Assembly (NCBI RefSeq): GCF_000161795.2
Contig: NZ_CP006882.1
Coordinates: 310,001-374,000 of the forward strand
Direction: 5' to 3'
From: Synechococcus sp. WH 8109
Lineage (GTDB): Bacteria > Cyanobacteriota > Cyanobacteriia > PCC-6307 > Cyanobiaceae
Length of the DNA stretch: 64,000 bases
The notes under the pieces were generated by a model. It worked only from the letters and a program-made list of their open reading frames with translations, made no database searches and was not told the origin of the DNA. The position numbers and the translations under genes were made by a program. Below are positions 29,386 through 39,628 of the stretch, piece by piece. Every line of letters begins with the position of its first letter. The stretch's first letter is position 1.

Positions 29386-30114
29386 TCAACCCTCGTTGGA
29401 GCGGTCTTCGAACTGTTGGGGCCGACGGCTGGCCCGGCGCCGGGGGGCGGCCCCCACCGGCATGGGCTGAGCCTGTTCGCTCAGCACCTCGCCCTTGAAC
29501 ACCCACACCTTGATGCCGAGCACGCCGTAGGTCGTGCTGGCCACCTTGGTGGCGTAGTCGATGTCGGCACGCAGGGTGTGCAGTGGCACCCGACCCTCAC
29601 GGGTCCATTCCGTCCGAGCGATCTCAGCACCGTTCAGGCGACCGGACACCTGGATCTTCAGACCCAGAACACCGGCACGCTGAGCGCGCTGCACAGCCAT
29701 GCGGATGGTGCGGCGGAAGGCCACACGCTTCTCAAGCTGCTGGGCGATGTATTCGGCGAGGAGGAAGGCATCACCGTCGACGCGTTCGACCTCGACAACA
29801 TTGATCCGCACCTGACGACTGGAGTCGCCGATGGTCTTCTGAATGCCAGAACGAAGGTCTTCGATGCCGCTGCCTTGACGGCCGACCAGCACGCCAGGGC
29901 GTGCGGTCTTGAGTTCAACTTCAAGTTGATCGGCCTTACGGGCGATCAGCACATCGCTGATGCCGGCTGAGCCGTACTTCTTGTGGATGAACTTGCGAAT
30001 CCGGTCATCCTCTTGGAGGAGGGCCGGATAGTTCTTGCTGGAGGCGTACCAGCGTGACCGGTGTTCCTGGGTGATCCCCAGGCGCAGACCGGTTGGGTTG
30101 ATTTTGTGTCCCAT
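29386..30114 (-). CDS. rpsC: 30S ribosomal protein S3
   Basis: 242 aa. [20 protein letters not shown] opens the protein; the KH domain ([15 protein letters not shown] region) and the C-terminal [20 protein letters not shown] are typical. It lines the mRNA entry channel. It lies between rplV (20 bp upstream) and rplP. Confidence 0.98.
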   Translation of the reverse strand: MGHKINPTGLRLGITQEHRSRWYASSKNYPALLQEDDRIRKFIHKKYGSAGISDVLIARKADQLEVELKTARPGVLVGRQGSGIEDLRSGIQKTIGDSSRQVRINVVEVERVDGDAFLLAEYIAQQLEKRVAFRRTIRMAVQRAQRAGVLGLKIQVSGRLNGAEIARTEWTREGRVPLHTLRADIDYATKVASTTYGVLGIKVWVFKGEVLSEQAQPMPVGAAPRRRASRRPQQFEDRSNEG

Positions 30115-30134
30115 TGGGTCAGAGTCCTCGGGGG

Positions 30135-30500
30135 TCAGGAATCGGTCTGAGCCGCCACAGCAATGCTGATGTGGCAGGTCTGTTTCTTGATCTGGTAAGC
30201 CCGGCCCTGGGCGCGGGGGCGATAGCGCTTCATGGAGGGGCCCATGTCAGCGGTCGCGCTCGAGATCACCAGAGATGAGGGGTCGAGACCGAGGTTGTGC
30301 TCAGCGTTGGCCACCGCAGACCGGAGCACCTTGGTGATCGGGCCGGTGGAGCGGTAGGGCATGAACTCGAGCATGATCAGCGCGTCGCGATAGCTGCGGC
30401 CACGGATTTGGTCGAGCACACGGCGCACCTTCGACACGGAGCCTCGAATGAAGCGACCGTGAGCCTGGGCAGTGGGTGCCGTTTGGGTTGACGATGTCAT
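30135..30500 (-). CDS. rplV: 50S ribosomal protein L22
   Basis: 121 aa. [20 protein letters not shown] and the long loop ending [20 protein letters not shown] are diagnostic of L22, a tunnel-wall protein. It starts 3 bp after the rpsS stop. Confidence 0.98.
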   Translation of the reverse strand: MTSSTQTAPTAQAHGRFIRGSVSKVRRVLDQIRGRSYRDALIMLEFMPYRSTGPITKVLRSAVANAEHNLGLDPSSLVISSATADMGPSMKRYRPRAQGRAYQIKKQTCHISIAVAAQTDS

Positions 30501-30503
30501 GGA

Positions 30504-30779
30504 TTAGCGGCCTCCTTTCTTGTCTCTGATGTGGCCCTTGAAGGTGCGGGTGGGAGCGAACTCTCCCAGCTTGTGGCCCACCATCTGCTCGGTGATGAAC
30601 ACCGGCACATGGGTGCGGCCGTTGTGAACCGCGATCGTGTGGCCGATCATCATCGGCAGGATCGTGGAGGCCCGTGACCAGGTCTTGATCACAGACTTGT
30701 CGTCGTTGTCGTTCTGCTTTTCAACCTTGCGAAGCAGGCTGTCGGCAATAAACGGACCTTTTTTGAGTGAACGTCCCAT
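30504..30779 (-). CDS. rpsS: 30S ribosomal protein S19
   Basis: 91 aa. [20 protein letters not shown] and [20 protein letters not shown] are S19 signatures. It follows rplB by 35 bp. Confidence 0.98.
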   Translation of the reverse strand: MGRSLKKGPFIADSLLRKVEKQNDNDDKSVIKTWSRASTILPMMIGHTIAVHNGRTHVPVFITEQMVGHKLGEFAPTRTFKGHIRDKKGGR

Positions 30780-30814
30780 AACGGTTTAAGCAAGCGGATA
30801 AGTGATGGTTTGCA

Positions 30815-31678
30815 TCAGGAATCGCGTCCGCCACGGCTCCGCTTGGAGGTCTTGCGACGCTTCCGGAGCACGTATTGGTTGCTGGGTTTGTTCCGCTTGC
30901 GGGTCTTGAGACCGAGGGCGGGTTTGCCCCAGGGGGTCACCGGGCCGGAACGGCCGATCGGTGCACGACCCTCACCACCACCGTGGGGGTGATCGCAGGG
31001 GTTCATCACACTGCCTCGAACCTGAGGACGGCGTCCGAGCCAGCGGCGACGACCGGCCTTACCCAGGCTGGTGTTGCGCATCTCGGAGTTGCCGACCTCG
31101 CCGAGGGTGGCGTAGCACTCGCGGCGAACCAGGCGAACCTCGGTAGAGGGCAGCTTCAGAGCGACGTAGTCGCCTTCTTTCGCCATCACCTGGGCACTGG
31201 CACCGGCGGTACGGACCATCTGGCCACCACGACCGGCGTAGAGCTCAACGCAGTGAACCGCCGAACCAAGGGGCACCGAGGACAACGGCATGGCATTGCC
31301 GTTCTCGATCGGGGCATCAGGGCCGGAGACCACGGTCTGACCCACCTGAACTCCTGCGGGAGCGAGGATGTAGCGCTTCTCGCCATCGGCGTAGAAGAGC
31401 AGTGCCAGACGCGCATTGCGGTGCGGGTCGTAGTGAATGGCGGCCACTTTGGCGGGGACACCGTGCTTGTTGCGACGGAAATCCACCACGCGATAAAGGC
31501 GCTTGTGGCCACCACCGCGGTGGCGGCAGGTGATCACACCGCGGTTGTTGCGGCCCTTGCGGCGGTGTTTGGCCACCACCAGGGTCCGCTCCGGTTTGCG
31601 GCTGGTGATCTCACTGAAATCAGTGACCACCCGGGTGCGGGTACCGGGGGTGTAGGGGCGGAAATTACGGATTGCCAT
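30815..31678 (-). CDS. rplB: 50S ribosomal protein L2
   Basis: 287 aa, close to the peptidyl-transferase centre. [20 protein letters not shown] and the C-terminal [20 protein letters not shown], which carries the conserved His of the L2 loop, are intact. It follows rplW by 15 bp. Confidence 0.99.
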   Translation of the reverse strand: MAIRNFRPYTPGTRTRVVTDFSEITSRKPERTLVVAKHRRKGRNNRGVITCRHRGGGHKRLYRVVDFRRNKHGVPAKVAAIHYDPHRNARLALLFYADGEKRYILAPAGVQVGQTVVSGPDAPIENGNAMPLSSVPLGSAVHCVELYAGRGGQMVRTAGASAQVMAKEGDYVALKLPSTEVRLVRRECYATLGEVGNSEMRNTSLGKAGRRRWLGRRPQVRGSVMNPCDHPHGGGEGRAPIGRSGPVTPWGKPALGLKTRKRNKPSNQYVLRKRRKTSKRSRGGRDS

Positions 31679-31693
31679 GACGATTCAGACCCC

Positions 31694-31996
31694 TCAGGAC
31701 TCAGGGAAGAGTTGGATCGAGTTGCCCTCCGCCAGGCGCACCACGGCTTTCTTCACTTGGGCGCGTTTGCCGGCGAAGCGACCCATGCGACGGGAGCGTC
31801 GCGGGGGATTCATGGTGCTGATGCCGGTGACCTTGACATCGAAGAGCTGCTCAATGGCGGCCTTGATGTCGGGCTTTGCGGCGCGGTGGTCCACCTCGAA
31901 GGTGTACTGGTTGATTTCGAGGGCGCGGGTGGCCTTCTCGGTGATCAGGGGACGGCGGATCACATCCGCCAGGCGTCCTTGAAAACGTTCAGTCAT
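31694..31996 (-). CDS. rplW: 50S ribosomal protein L23
   Basis: 100 aa. [20 protein letters not shown] and [20 protein letters not shown] match L23, the docking site for trigger factor and SRP at the tunnel exit. The start at 31996 overlaps the end of rplD by 8 bp; an ATG at 32050 is in frame but lies inside rplD. Confidence 0.97.
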   Translation of the reverse strand: MTERFQGRLADVIRRPLITEKATRALEINQYTFEVDHRAAKPDIKAAIEQLFDVKVTGISTMNPPRRSRRMGRFAGKRAQVKKAVVRLAEGNSIQLFPES

Positions 31997-32624
31997 CGCC
32001 GTAGACCTCCTGGATGGTTGCGAGAGCTTCCTCGCCCAGCACCAGAGCATTGGCGTGGAGCAGGTCGAAGACGTTCAGCTGATCTGCGGAGATCAACTTG
32101 ACTTTCTCCAGGTTGCGCACGGAACGGCGCACAACATCGGAGGGGTTCGTCAGAACGATGAGCACCTTGGAGCCGGCAGCAACACCGAGGCGACCCAGAG
32201 CATCTGTGATCTCACGGGTCTTGGGGGCCTCCAGCGAAGCACCGAAGTCCTTCACGACGGTCACATCTTCAATGCGAGCCATCAGCGCAGTGCGCAGGGC
32301 CAGACGACGCTCCTTGCGGTTCATCGCAAGGTTGTACGTGCGGGGCTTGGGTCCAAAGATGATGCCGCCGCCTGGTTTCAGAGGAGTCCGGATCGATCCC
32401 TGACGGGCCCGACCAGTTCCTTTCTGCTTGTAGGGCTTGCGACCACCACCGCGCACTTCTGAGCGGGTGAGGGTGCTGGCGGTTCCTTGGCGTGCATGGG
32501 CCTGCTGACGCAGAACTGCCCGATGCATCAGGTCAACGGCGGTGGTCTCTTTGGCCACCTTCAGGTCCAGGGTTGCCTTGCCGGCTTCCTTGCCCTGCCA
32601 ATCACGAACGACACAACTTGCCAT
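31989..32624 (-). CDS. rplD: 50S ribosomal protein L4
   Basis: 211 aa. [20 protein letters not shown]-type loop (here [19 protein letters not shown]) and [20 protein letters not shown] are typical. In E. coli L4 represses its own S10 operon; that cannot be judged here. The ATG at 32624 overlaps the rplC stop by one base (TGATG), with the Shine-Dalgarno AGGAGG inside the last rplC codons. Confidence 0.98.
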   Translation of the reverse strand: MASCVVRDWQGKEAGKATLDLKVAKETTAVDLMHRAVLRQQAHARQGTASTLTRSEVRGGGRKPYKQKGTGRARQGSIRTPLKPGGGIIFGPKPRTYNLAMNRKERRLALRTALMARIEDVTVVKDFGASLEAPKTREITDALGRLGVAAGSKVLIVLTNPSDVVRRSVRNLEKVKLISADQLNVFDLLHANALVLGEEALATIQEVYGDD

Positions 32625-33280
32625 CACTTACCTCCTTTGGCGGGCTTGGCGCCCACGCGCAAGGCCGGGCGGATGTTGAGCAGCGCACCAGGCTTGCCGG
32701 GCACGGATCCCTTCACCACAAGCAGGTTGTGCTCGCTGTCCACCTTGAGGATGGTCAGGCCGCGGGTGGTGATTTTCTTGCCGCCGTAGCGACCGGCCAT
32801 CCGCTTTCCGGGATAGATCCGGCCAGGGGTCGTACCGGCACCGGTCGAACCGGGCTCGCGGTGGTTCTTCGAACCGTGGGTCATTGGACCCCGGCTGAAG
32901 CCGTGGCGCTTCTGGTAGCCAGCGAAGCCGCGGCCGACGGTGTCACCGCTGACGTCCACCTTCTGGCCGGCTTCGAAATCGCCGACGGTGATGGCGCCAC
33001 CGATTTCGAGACCTTCAACGCTGTCGACGCGGTATTCGCGCAGATGACGCAGAAGTCCCTCACCGGATTTGTTGAGGTGACCCTGGGCGGGCTTGTTGAT
33101 CAGCTTCTCGCGGGTTTCGCCAAAGCCGATCTGCACTGCGGAATAACCGTCAGTGTCGTCGTTTTTGAGTTGGGTGATGCGGCAGGGGCCGGCTTCGATC
33201 AAGGTGACCGGAACAGCTCTGCCCTGCTCGTCGAAGAACTGGGACATACCCAGCTTCTTCCCGAGGATGCCGATGGACAT
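32624..33280 (-). CDS. rplC: 50S ribosomal protein L3
   Basis: 218 aa. [20 protein letters not shown] at the N-terminus, [13 protein letters not shown], and the tryptophan-loop region [20 protein letters not shown] are conserved. It is the first gene of the cluster in this window; rpsJ (S10) is not upstream. The start at 33280 gives the family N-terminus; an ATG at 33313 adds 11 unrelated residues. Confidence 0.98.
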   Translation of the reverse strand: MSIGILGKKLGMSQFFDEQGRAVPVTLIEAGPCRITQLKNDDTDGYSAVQIGFGETREKLINKPAQGHLNKSGEGLLRHLREYRVDSVEGLEIGGAITVGDFEAGQKVDVSGDTVGRGFAGYQKRHGFSRGPMTHGSKNHREPGSTGAGTTPGRIYPGKRMAGRYGGKKITTRGLTILKVDSEHNLLVVKGSVPGKPGALLNIRPALRVGAKPAKGGK

Positions 33281-33660
33281 GGGTGGGGAGGAAGCGCCAG
33301 CGTGGACAACCACCAGGCGGAGTACCGCATGGGGTCAGGTGCTGATCGATTGGACGCAGACGTGGTTCGAAGCGGAACTCCCGAAGGAGTGGATTCGAAT
33401 GGGCTAGCGAACGATTCAGCGAGGCTGGGACTTGCATCAGCACGAGTGCTTTTGCAGTTTCCCGACGGAGATTTCCGAAGAAAGCTTCCGTACTGGCCTG
33501 GGGATTCGACGCAATCGTCGAATCTGTTCTGCCGACTGGAGGCCCGGCTAGCGGACGGGCACAGAAACACAGAACAAACAACGAACTTACAACACCGACC
33601 TTCCCTCTCCCCTGATCCCTCTGCCTGCTGCCAGAATCACCTCCAATCCCTGTAGCTGCC
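33281..33660. other. 380-bp divergent control region between rplC and ndhN
   Basis: No gene is supported here. The region must hold the promoter of the long ribosomal cluster (leftward) and that of ndhN-ldpA (rightward). Visible structure: a perfect inverted repeat at 33503-33524, and a pyrimidine-rich stretch around 33600-33625. I cannot place promoters reliably. Confidence 0.6.
33503..33524. promoter_or_regulatory. Perfect inverted repeat upstream of the ribosomal cluster
   Basis: GATTCGACG CAAT CGTCGAATC: a 9-bp perfect stem with a 4-nt loop, 223 bp upstream of rplC and 137 bp upstream of ndhN. It could be a protein-binding dyad or an RNA leader hairpin. It is not followed by a T-run on either strand. 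Confidence 0.5.
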
Positions 33661-34122
33661 ATGCCTCTGCTTCTCACCGGTCAGGCATTTCGCCGTGATC
33701 TCGAAGCCAATGGCTGTCTGGCGGTGCAGGCTCCGCTCGAAGGCGGTGCAGAAACCCGTCTTTTAAGACGTTTGCGCGGCGCCGGTTACAGCACCCGCAT
33801 GACATCAGCCCGTGGTCTCGGTGATCCGGAGGTGTTTCTCACCCAGAAGCACGGCATTCGTCCGCCCCATCTCGGCCATCAAAGTGTTGGTCGTGGTGCT
33901 GCTGTGGGAGAAGTGCAGGAGGTGGCTCCCCAGCTCGGCGACTTGTTTGAAGGTGATGCTCCTGTGGCTCTCTGGCTGCTGGAAGGCCAGGTGCTCTCGC
34001 GCTCCGAACTTCTTTCTCTCTGCGATCTGTGCAAGCGCGAACCGCGTTTACGCATCATCGTGGAGATGGGTGGTGCTCGCAGTCTGAAGTGGGAACCGAT
34101 GACCACATATTTGAAGGCCTGA
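33661..34122 (+). CDS. ndhN: NAD(P)H-quinone oxidoreductase subunit N
   Basis: NdhN, 153 aa, a cyanobacteria- and chloroplast-specific subunit of the peripheral arm of NDH-1, needed for cyclic electron flow and respiration. [40 protein letters not shown] and the C-terminal [10 protein letters not shown] are typical. Its last 34 bp overlap the start of ldpA. Confidence 0.95.
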   Translation: MPLLLTGQAFRRDLEANGCLAVQAPLEGGAETRLLRRLRGAGYSTRMTSARGLGDPEVFLTQKHGIRPPHLGHQSVGRGAAVGEVQEVAPQLGDLFEGDAPVALWLLEGQVLSRSELLSLCDLCKREPRLRIIVEMGGARSLKWEPMTTYLKA

Positions 34123-35120
34123 CGCCTGACGACGCCCTCGTTCAGGGCCGCTGGGTCAAGCTGATCTGTGGGGCAAGCAACCAGGATCTGCCGGCCATTG
34201 CCGACCTGACCGCAGTCTTTGCGGCTGTTGGTGTTCATTGCGTTGATGTGGCTGCCGATCCAGCGGTTGCCCTGGCAGCGCGTCGCGGCCTGGACTGGGC
34301 TGAGGCGCAAACAGGGCGTCGCCCCTGGCTGATGGTGAGCCTTAGCGATGGCACCGATGCTCACTTCCGCAAGGCCTGGTTCGATCCTGCCCGCTGCCCT
34401 GCAAACTGCCCGCGGCCTTGCGAAAGGATTTGTCCGGCGGCAGCGATTCCGCCCGGTGCTGGCATCGACCAGCAGCGTTGCTATGGCTGCGGCCGGTGCC
34501 TGCCGGCTTGCCCCCATGGCTTGATCGAGGAGCGCGACCACCGCTTGGCGCCCGAGCAGGTGATCTTCCTGCTCCAATCGATTCAGCCCGATGCTGTGGA
34601 GATTCACACCGCATCTGGGCATGACGAGGGCTTCGCAACCCTGATCCAAAGCCTTCAGCAGCACAAGGTTCCCTTGCGGCGCTTGGCTGTGAGCTCTGGC
34701 TTGGAGGGCCACGGCGTGAAGGCTGATCAGTTGGCTGATTTGCTTTGGCGTCGCTACTCCCGCCTGCGGCAAGCTGGTTACAGACCCCTCTGGCAGCTGG
34801 ATGGGCGTCCGATGAGCGGCGATGTGGGGGCTGGCACCGCGCGGGCTGCAGTTCAGCTCTGGCGAGCCATGCGGAGTCTGGCCCCGCCGGGCCCCCTGCA
34901 GCTGGCCGGTGGTACCAATGCCGCAACGCTGGAGTTCTTGCGTCCGACGGAGCGGCCGGCTGGCATCGCCTTTGGTGGTGTGGCCCGTCGCTTGCTGATG
35001 CCTGTGCTGGATGAGGCGCAAACCCGTGGCCTTGCCCTGTGGCAATGGCCCGAGGGTTGGAAGCGTGCCCTTTCCCTCGCGCGTCCATTGGTTGCGCCAT
35101 GGCTGCAGCGCTCTTGCTAG
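34089..35120 (+). CDS. ldpA: LdpA-like iron-sulfur protein (circadian/redox input)
   Basis: 343 aa from a GTG at 34089. It resembles LdpA of Synechococcus elongatus, a redox-sensing protein that feeds light information to the Kai clock. [20 protein letters not shown] opens the domain, and two ferredoxin-like cysteine clusters follow ([13 protein letters not shown] and [12 protein letters not shown]), fit for two 4Fe-4S centres. GTG at 34089 is chosen because the family begins about 20 residues before WVKLICGAS; an in-frame ATG at 34029 lies deep in ndhN. The overlap with ndhN suggests coupled expression. Confidence 0.85.
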   Translation: MGTDDHIFEGLTPDDALVQGRWVKLICGASNQDLPAIADLTAVFAAVGVHCVDVAADPAVALAARRGLDWAEAQTGRRPWLMVSLSDGTDAHFRKAWFDPARCPANCPRPCERICPAAAIPPGAGIDQQRCYGCGRCLPACPHGLIEERDHRLAPEQVIFLLQSIQPDAVEIHTASGHDEGFATLIQSLQQHKVPLRRLAVSSGLEGHGVKADQLADLLWRRYSRLRQAGYRPLWQLDGRPMSGDVGAGTARAAVQLWRAMRSLAPPGPLQLAGGTNAATLEFLRPTERPAGIAFGGVARRLLMPVLDEAQTRGLALWQWPEGWKRALSLARPLVAPWLQRSC

Positions 35121-35142
35121 AAGGCTGAAACGCGCAGATCCC

Positions 35143-36783
35143 ATGGGCACGCAACGGGTCACCGACGATCTGGATCGCCTTCTCGAGCTCCTGCCGGATC
35201 CCGTGCAGGAGCAGTTGCGGCCGGAAGAAGCGCGAGAGCAGTTGCTTGAGGTGGTGCTCGATCTCGGTCGGGTTCCAGAAGCGCGTTATCCAAGCCGTGC
35301 CCTGGCGCTGGGTTCAACGCCTTTGTCCCGCGAGGATCTGACGGCCGTGGTGGCCAGGCTCGGTCAGTTCGGTGGCGACAACCGGGCGGGAATCGAACGA
35401 ACGCTTCACCGGATCAGCGCGATCCGCAACCGTCAGGGTGAGGTCGTCGGTTTGACCTGCCGGGTGGGCCGAGCCGTTTTCGGCACTGTTGCCATGGTGC
35501 GGGACCTCCTGGATGGAGGGCAGTCCCTGTTGTTGATGGGCCGCCCGGGTGTGGGCAAGACAACGGCGTTGCGCGAGATCGCCCGGGTGCTTGCCGATGA
35601 GCTGGAACGGCGCGTTGTTGTGATCGACACGAGCAATGAGATCGCCGGTGATGGCGACATCCCGCACCCCGCGATTGGTCGGGCCCGCCGCATGCAGGTG
35701 GCCAGGCCTGAGCTGCAGCACCAAACCATGATTGAGGCCGTGGAAAACCACATGCCCGAAGTCATCGTGATCGATGAGATCGGCACGGAGCTGGAGGCGC
35801 AGGCCGCGCGCACCATCGCTGAACGTGGCGTGGTTCTCGTCGCCACAGCCCACGGCAATGCTTTGGCCAACCTGATCAAGAACCCCACCCTCAGCGATCT
35901 GGTGGGAGGGATTCAGGCGGTCACCCTTGGGGATGAGGAGGCCCGGCGGCGGCGCAGTCAGAAAACAGTGTTGGAGCGTGCCGCCGAACCGACGTTTCCG
36001 GTGGCGGTTGAAATGCACAGCCGGCAGCGCTGGGCCGTGCACACTGACGTTGCCGCCACCGTGGATCAATTGCTCCGGGGCCTGAAGCCAAGGGTTCAGG
36101 AGCGCGAGTTGACGCCTGAGGGGGGTGTTCAGCTGGTGGATCCGCCGCAGGCTTCCGGTTTGCTGCGGCCTCCGTCCCAACGGTCGTTCGCGGATCAGCC
36201 GGTTTCCGCTCCCGTGCCCATGCCTGCAGCCAGTGCCCGAGGGGCCAGTGCGGCAGAGGAACCACCTCCGCTGGAGACCAGCGCCGAGCATCTGCAGGTT
36301 CTCTGTTGCGGGGTTCAACCTCGTGTTGTGGAGGAGGCCATCCGTTCCCACGGTTGGAAGGCGCGGGTTGTGGAGGACTTGAGTGAGGCCGATGTGGTGT
36401 TGAGCGTTCGGCTGGGCCTCAGTCGTCAACCATCACTGCGCCGTCAGGTCAGGGATCTGGGGATCCCGATCCTGGTTATCAAGTCCGACACCCTGCCCCA
36501 GGTGACCCGTGCCATGGCCCGTCTTCTGCGCCGTCAGGCCACCGAAACAGCCGCAGAGGTTACCCCGCCGGATCGGGCGTCTCAGGACGATGAATTGGCT
36601 GCTCTCGAGGAATGCCGTCTTGCGGTGGAACAGGTGGTGATGCCGCAAGGCAGGCCGGTGGAGTTGCTGCCTCGCAGTGAGCGTGTTCTACGGATGCAGG
36701 CTGACCTTGTGCGCCGTTACCGACTGCGCAGTGATGTCTTCGGTGAGGCTGAAATGTCACGCCTGAGGGTTTTCCCCCGCTGA
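35143..36783 (+). CDS. R3H-domain AAA+ ATPase (SpoIIIAA/Ycf45-like)
   Basis: 546 aa. The central ATPase domain has Walker A ([19 protein letters not shown]) and Walker B ([13 protein letters not shown]), related to SpoIIIAA and plastid Ycf45. A Pro-rich linker (about residues 330-380) leads to a C-terminal region ending in an R3H-type nucleic-acid-binding motif ([20 protein letters not shown]). Function is unknown; single-stranded nucleic-acid binding is inferred from R3H. Start at 35143; an upstream in-frame ATG at 35011 lies inside ldpA. It follows ldpA by 22 bp. Confidence 0.88.
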   Translation: MGTQRVTDDLDRLLELLPDPVQEQLRPEEAREQLLEVVLDLGRVPEARYPSRALALGSTPLSREDLTAVVARLGQFGGDNRAGIERTLHRISAIRNRQGEVVGLTCRVGRAVFGTVAMVRDLLDGGQSLLLMGRPGVGKTTALREIARVLADELERRVVVIDTSNEIAGDGDIPHPAIGRARRMQVARPELQHQTMIEAVENHMPEVIVIDEIGTELEAQAARTIAERGVVLVATAHGNALANLIKNPTLSDLVGGIQAVTLGDEEARRRRSQKTVLERAAEPTFPVAVEMHSRQRWAVHTDVAATVDQLLRGLKPRVQERELTPEGGVQLVDPPQASGLLRPPSQRSFADQPVSAPVPMPAASARGASAAEEPPPLETSAEHLQVLCCGVQPRVVEEAIRSHGWKARVVEDLSEADVVLSVRLGLSRQPSLRRQVRDLGIPILVIKSDTLPQVTRAMARLLRRQATETAAEVTPPDRASQDDELAALEECRLAVEQVVMPQGRPVELLPRSERVLRMQADLVRRYRLRSDVFGEAEMSRLRVFPR

Positions 36784-36811
36784 TCGGCCGTCGGTTAGTT
36801 CGCCCGGTGGA

Positions 36812-36842
36812 TTGACGAAGGGTTGGCTGCTGTGGGTAACTA
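36812..36842 (+). promoter_or_regulatory. Possible promoter of tRNA-Gln
   Basis: TTGACG (36812-36817) and TAACTA (36837-36842) are separated by 19 bp, about 43 nt upstream of the tRNA. The spacing is longer than the ideal 17 bp, so this is only a candidate. Confidence 0.35.
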
Positions 36843-36885
36843 TGTTTACTCCGGTGATCCGCAGGTCGCGGTTCAAACGGATCGA

Positions 36886-36957
36886 TGGGCCGTCGCCAAG
36901 TGGTAAGGCAGCGGGTTTTGGTCCCGCCATTCCTAGGTTCGAATCCTAGCGGCCCAG
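36886..36957 (+). tRNA. tRNA-Gln(UUG)
   Basis: 72 nt. Acceptor TGGGCCG/CGGCCCA with discriminator G, anticodon loop TTTTGGT giving UUG (reads CAA/CAG), T-loop GGTTCGAATCC. CCA is not encoded. The HAD hydrolase ATG lies 9 nt downstream. Confidence 0.96.
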
Positions 36958-36966
36958 TTTTTGTCC

Positions 36967-37716
36967 ATGAATGATCGCCCCCTCCTGGTCTTCGACTTCG
37001 ACGGGGTCATCGTTGATGGCATGGCGGAGTACTGGTGGAGTGCCTGGCATGCCTGTCGTCGTCTTGAGGCTGCTCCAGAAGGCTTGACGCCTGATCAGGT
37101 GCCTGACGCCTTCCGACAGCTGCGGCCGTTGGTGCATCACGGTTGGGAGATGGTTCTGCTGGCCGCAGAGTTGCCGATGCTGAACCTTCAGGTTTGGCTG
37201 CAGTCCTATGGGGAAGCGCAGGCCTCTGCACTGCAACGGCGTGGATGGCGGCCGGAGCAGCTCCAGGCGGCCCTTGATGACGCCAGAGATCAAGCTGTTC
37301 GGCAGAACCGTTCCGCCTGGTTGGCGCTGCATCGACCTTTCCCCGGTCTGGTGGAGAGGCTGCAGCAGTTGGAGGCTGAGGGGGTGGACTGGTCTGTTCT
37401 GACCACCAAAACCCAGGCCTTCACAGCAGAACTGCTGAACGGCCTTGGCCTGCATCCTTGGCGCTTGGACGGTCGTGAGGCTGGCGCCAAGCCTCAGGTT
37501 CTGCTCCAGCTTCAGCAGCAGCGAAGGCTGTGTGGCTTCGTGGAAGACCGCCGGGCGACGCTGGAGGCGGTGCGCTCAACACCAGGGTTGGAACAACTGC
37601 CCTGTTTTCTGGTGACTTGGGGCTATCTTCGCCCGCAGGATCAGAGCGGTCTTCCCTCCGGGATTGCCTTGCTCCATCCAGATCGCCTGCGGGCCCCCCT
37701 GGCGCAATGGCCCTGA
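36967..37716 (+). CDS. HAD-superfamily hydrolase
   Basis: 249 aa. Motif I is DFDGVIVDG, with the nucleophile Asp and the acid/base Asp two residues on. Motif II is VLTTKTQAF, and later a lysine precedes the acidic motif FVEDRRATLE. The helical cap lies at about residues 20-110. This is the phosphoglycolate phosphatase-like branch, but the substrate cannot be told. It begins 9 nt after tRNA-Gln and ends 8 bp before the LexA box of recA. Confidence 0.85.
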   Translation: MNDRPLLVFDFDGVIVDGMAEYWWSAWHACRRLEAAPEGLTPDQVPDAFRQLRPLVHHGWEMVLLAAELPMLNLQVWLQSYGEAQASALQRRGWRPEQLQAALDDARDQAVRQNRSAWLALHRPFPGLVERLQQLEAEGVDWSVLTTKTQAFTAELLNGLGLHPWRLDGREAGAKPQVLLQLQQQRRLCGFVEDRRATLEAVRSTPGLEQLPCFLVTWGYLRPQDQSGLPSGIALLHPDRLRAPLAQWP

Positions 37717-37724
37717 TTCGTTAC

Positions 37725-37738
37725 GGTACGCTTGTACT
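37725..37738 (+). promoter_or_regulatory. LexA (SOS) box of recA
   Basis: GGTACGCTTGTACT matches the cyanobacterial LexA consensus AGTACWNWTGTACT at 12 of 14 positions. It lies 65 bp upstream of the recA ATG, so LexA repression and DNA-damage induction of recA are expected. Confidence 0.8.
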
Positions 37739-37802
37739 ACCTGAGACGATTCGGCGCTTCTGTGGCATTGGATCTCTCGTTCCTTAGTTTCAGGTCCTTC
37801 TC

Positions 37803-38927
37803 ATGCCTGCAGATATGAAATCCGGCGCTTCCGATCCCCGCTCCTCCGGCGAGAGGGACAAGGCGCTGAATCTGGTTTTGGGTCAGATCGAGCGCAACTT
37901 CGGTAAGGGATCGATCATGCGGTTGGGCGATGCCTCCCGCATGCGGGTGGAGACGATTTCCACCGGTGCGCTGACCCTTGACCTCGCCTTGGGTGGTGGT
38001 TATCCGAAGGGTCGTGTGGTTGAGATCTACGGCCCGGAAAGTTCCGGTAAAACCACGCTCACCCTGCATGCGATTGCTGAAGTGCAGAAGCGTGGTGGTG
38101 TGGCGGCCTTCGTGGATGCAGAGCATGCCCTGGATCCCGTTTATGCCGCTTCTCTGGGCGTTGACGTCGAGAACCTGCTGGTCTCTCAGCCCGACACCGG
38201 TGAGATGGCGCTGGAGATCGTTGATCAACTCGTGCGATCAGCGGCGGTGGACCTGGTCGTTGTCGACTCGGTGGCGGCCCTCACCCCTCGCGCTGAGATC
38301 GAAGGTGAGATGGGAGACCTGGCGGTTGGCAGTCAGGCGCGTCTGATGAGCCAGGCGATGCGGAAGATCACCGGCAACATCGGCAAGTCGGGTTGCACCG
38401 TCATTTTCCTCAACCAGCTGCGTCTCAAGATTGGTGTGACCTACGGCAATCCAGAGACCACCACTGGAGGCAACGCGCTCAAGTTCTATGCCTCGGTTCG
38501 CCTCGACATCCGTCGGATTCAGACCCTCAAGAAGGGAACCGAAGAGTTCGGCATCAGGGCCAAGGTGAAAGTGGCGAAGAACAAGGTGGCGCCACCCTTC
38601 CGCATTGCTGAATTCGACATTCTCTTCGGCCGCGGTATCAGCACCCTGGGCTGTCTGCTGGATCTGGCTGAAGAAACGGGTGTTGTTGTCCGCAAGGGCG
38701 CCTGGTACAGCTACGAGGGAGACAACATCGGTCAGGGTCGCGACAACACCATCTCCTGGATGGAGGAGAACCCGGACGCAACAGCCACGATCGAAACGTT
38801 GGTGCGTCAGAAGCTGACAGAAGGTTCTGAGGTGAAGGCGAATTCGATGCGCCCCCTTGCCGCCGCTGCGAAGACGGCTGCTGCCGATAAGTCGGCTCCG
38901 GCCAAGGCCTCAGAGGCGGCGGCCTGA
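37803..38927 (+). CDS. recA: Recombinase A
   Basis: RecA, 374 aa, forms filaments on single-stranded DNA for strand exchange and LexA self-cleavage. Walker A is [15 protein letters not shown]; Walker B is in [19 protein letters not shown]; the L2 loop region ([20 protein letters not shown]) is intact. The C-terminal tail is Ala/Lys-rich instead of strongly acidic. A LexA box lies upstream. It converges on the DUF1815 gene with 2 bp between stops. Confidence 0.99.
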   Translation: MPADMKSGASDPRSSGERDKALNLVLGQIERNFGKGSIMRLGDASRMRVETISTGALTLDLALGGGYPKGRVVEIYGPESSGKTTLTLHAIAEVQKRGGVAAFVDAEHALDPVYAASLGVDVENLLVSQPDTGEMALEIVDQLVRSAAVDLVVVDSVAALTPRAEIEGEMGDLAVGSQARLMSQAMRKITGNIGKSGCTVIFLNQLRLKIGVTYGNPETTTGGNALKFYASVRLDIRRIQTLKKGTEEFGIRAKVKVAKNKVAPPFRIAEFDILFGRGISTLGCLLDLAEETGVVVRKGAWYSYEGDNIGQGRDNTISWMEENPDATATIETLVRQKLTEGSEVKANSMRPLAAAAKTAAADKSAPAKASEAAA

Positions 38928-38929
38928 TT

Positions 38930-39274
38930 TCAGGCGGCCTGGGCCAGGGACTGCATGGCGCGGACCTGGCCTTCCTGGGCCAAATCGGCCATCCGCTGCA
39001 ATTCCTGGATGGCTTCTGCTCCCTCCAGATTCACCAGTTCTCGGCCGTTGCGAGATTCCACCCAGCTGATGCCGAAGTCGGAGACAAGAAAGCGCACCAT
39101 GTGGCCATCGCCGATGTCAGCCACAAGCGAAGCTCCATGACCATCACGGCCGTCGCCACAGGAATAACAAGTGGCTGTGAAGCCGGCGCTTTGAAGGCTG
39201 CTGGCGAGGGCCTGCAGGCTCATCACCAAGTCTTCAACCAAGGATCGGTAGTGCTCGGCGAGGCGCGGAAACAT
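38930..39274 (-). CDS. DUF1815-family protein
   Basis: 114 aa, a small soluble protein found across cyanobacteria. RLAEHYRSLVEDLVMSLQAL and FTATCYSCGDG are typical of the family, including a CysxxCys pair. Function is unknown. The start at 39274 (MFPRLAE) gives the family N-terminus; an ATG at 39361 adds 29 unrelated residues. Confidence 0.85.
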   Translation of the reverse strand: MFPRLAEHYRSLVEDLVMSLQALASSLQSAGFTATCYSCGDGRDGHGASLVADIGDGHMVRFLVSDFGISWVESRNGRELVNLEGAEAIQELQRMADLAQEGQVRAMQSLAQAA

Positions 39275-39344
39275 AACTGAGTCTCCATTGAGACCCAGCC
39301 TAAAGGTTTTCTTTGGGTTTTGTTTGTTGGTTTGAGCCGGTTGC

Positions 39345-39593
39345 TCAGGGGGTATCCGCAAGCGTCCACCAACCGGCCGCTGGGCCGATGAAGCGCACCG
39401 TGATCCAGAGCACCACCATCCCTCCGATTCCGATCCAGGCGCCGCGGGTGGTCACCGCCATGAACTGCTGCGTCTGATTGCGGGTCAGAGGGAGCCAGGA
39501 CACCACCCGTGGGGAGGTGTTCACAGCTTTGGTGCTGGCCTTGGGCTGACGAGGGGGTAAGCCCTGGGCAGCCCGGCGGCGTGCTTCTCCCAT
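39345..39593 (-). CDS. DUF2839-family small membrane protein
   Basis: 82 aa. It opens MGEARRRAAQGLPPRQ, as in the cyanobacterial DUF2839 family, then LTRNQTQQFMAVTTRGAWIG and one hydrophobic helix (IGIGGMVVLWITVRFIGPAA). Probably a single-pass membrane protein; function unknown. It lies 70 bp upstream of the DUF1815 gene on the same strand. Confidence 0.82.
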   Translation of the reverse strand: MGEARRRAAQGLPPRQPKASTKAVNTSPRVVSWLPLTRNQTQQFMAVTTRGAWIGIGGMVVLWITVRFIGPAAGWWTLADTP

Positions 39594-39628
39594 GCACTTC
39601 TGAGCGTTGAAGAGAGGTTAGGTGTTGT

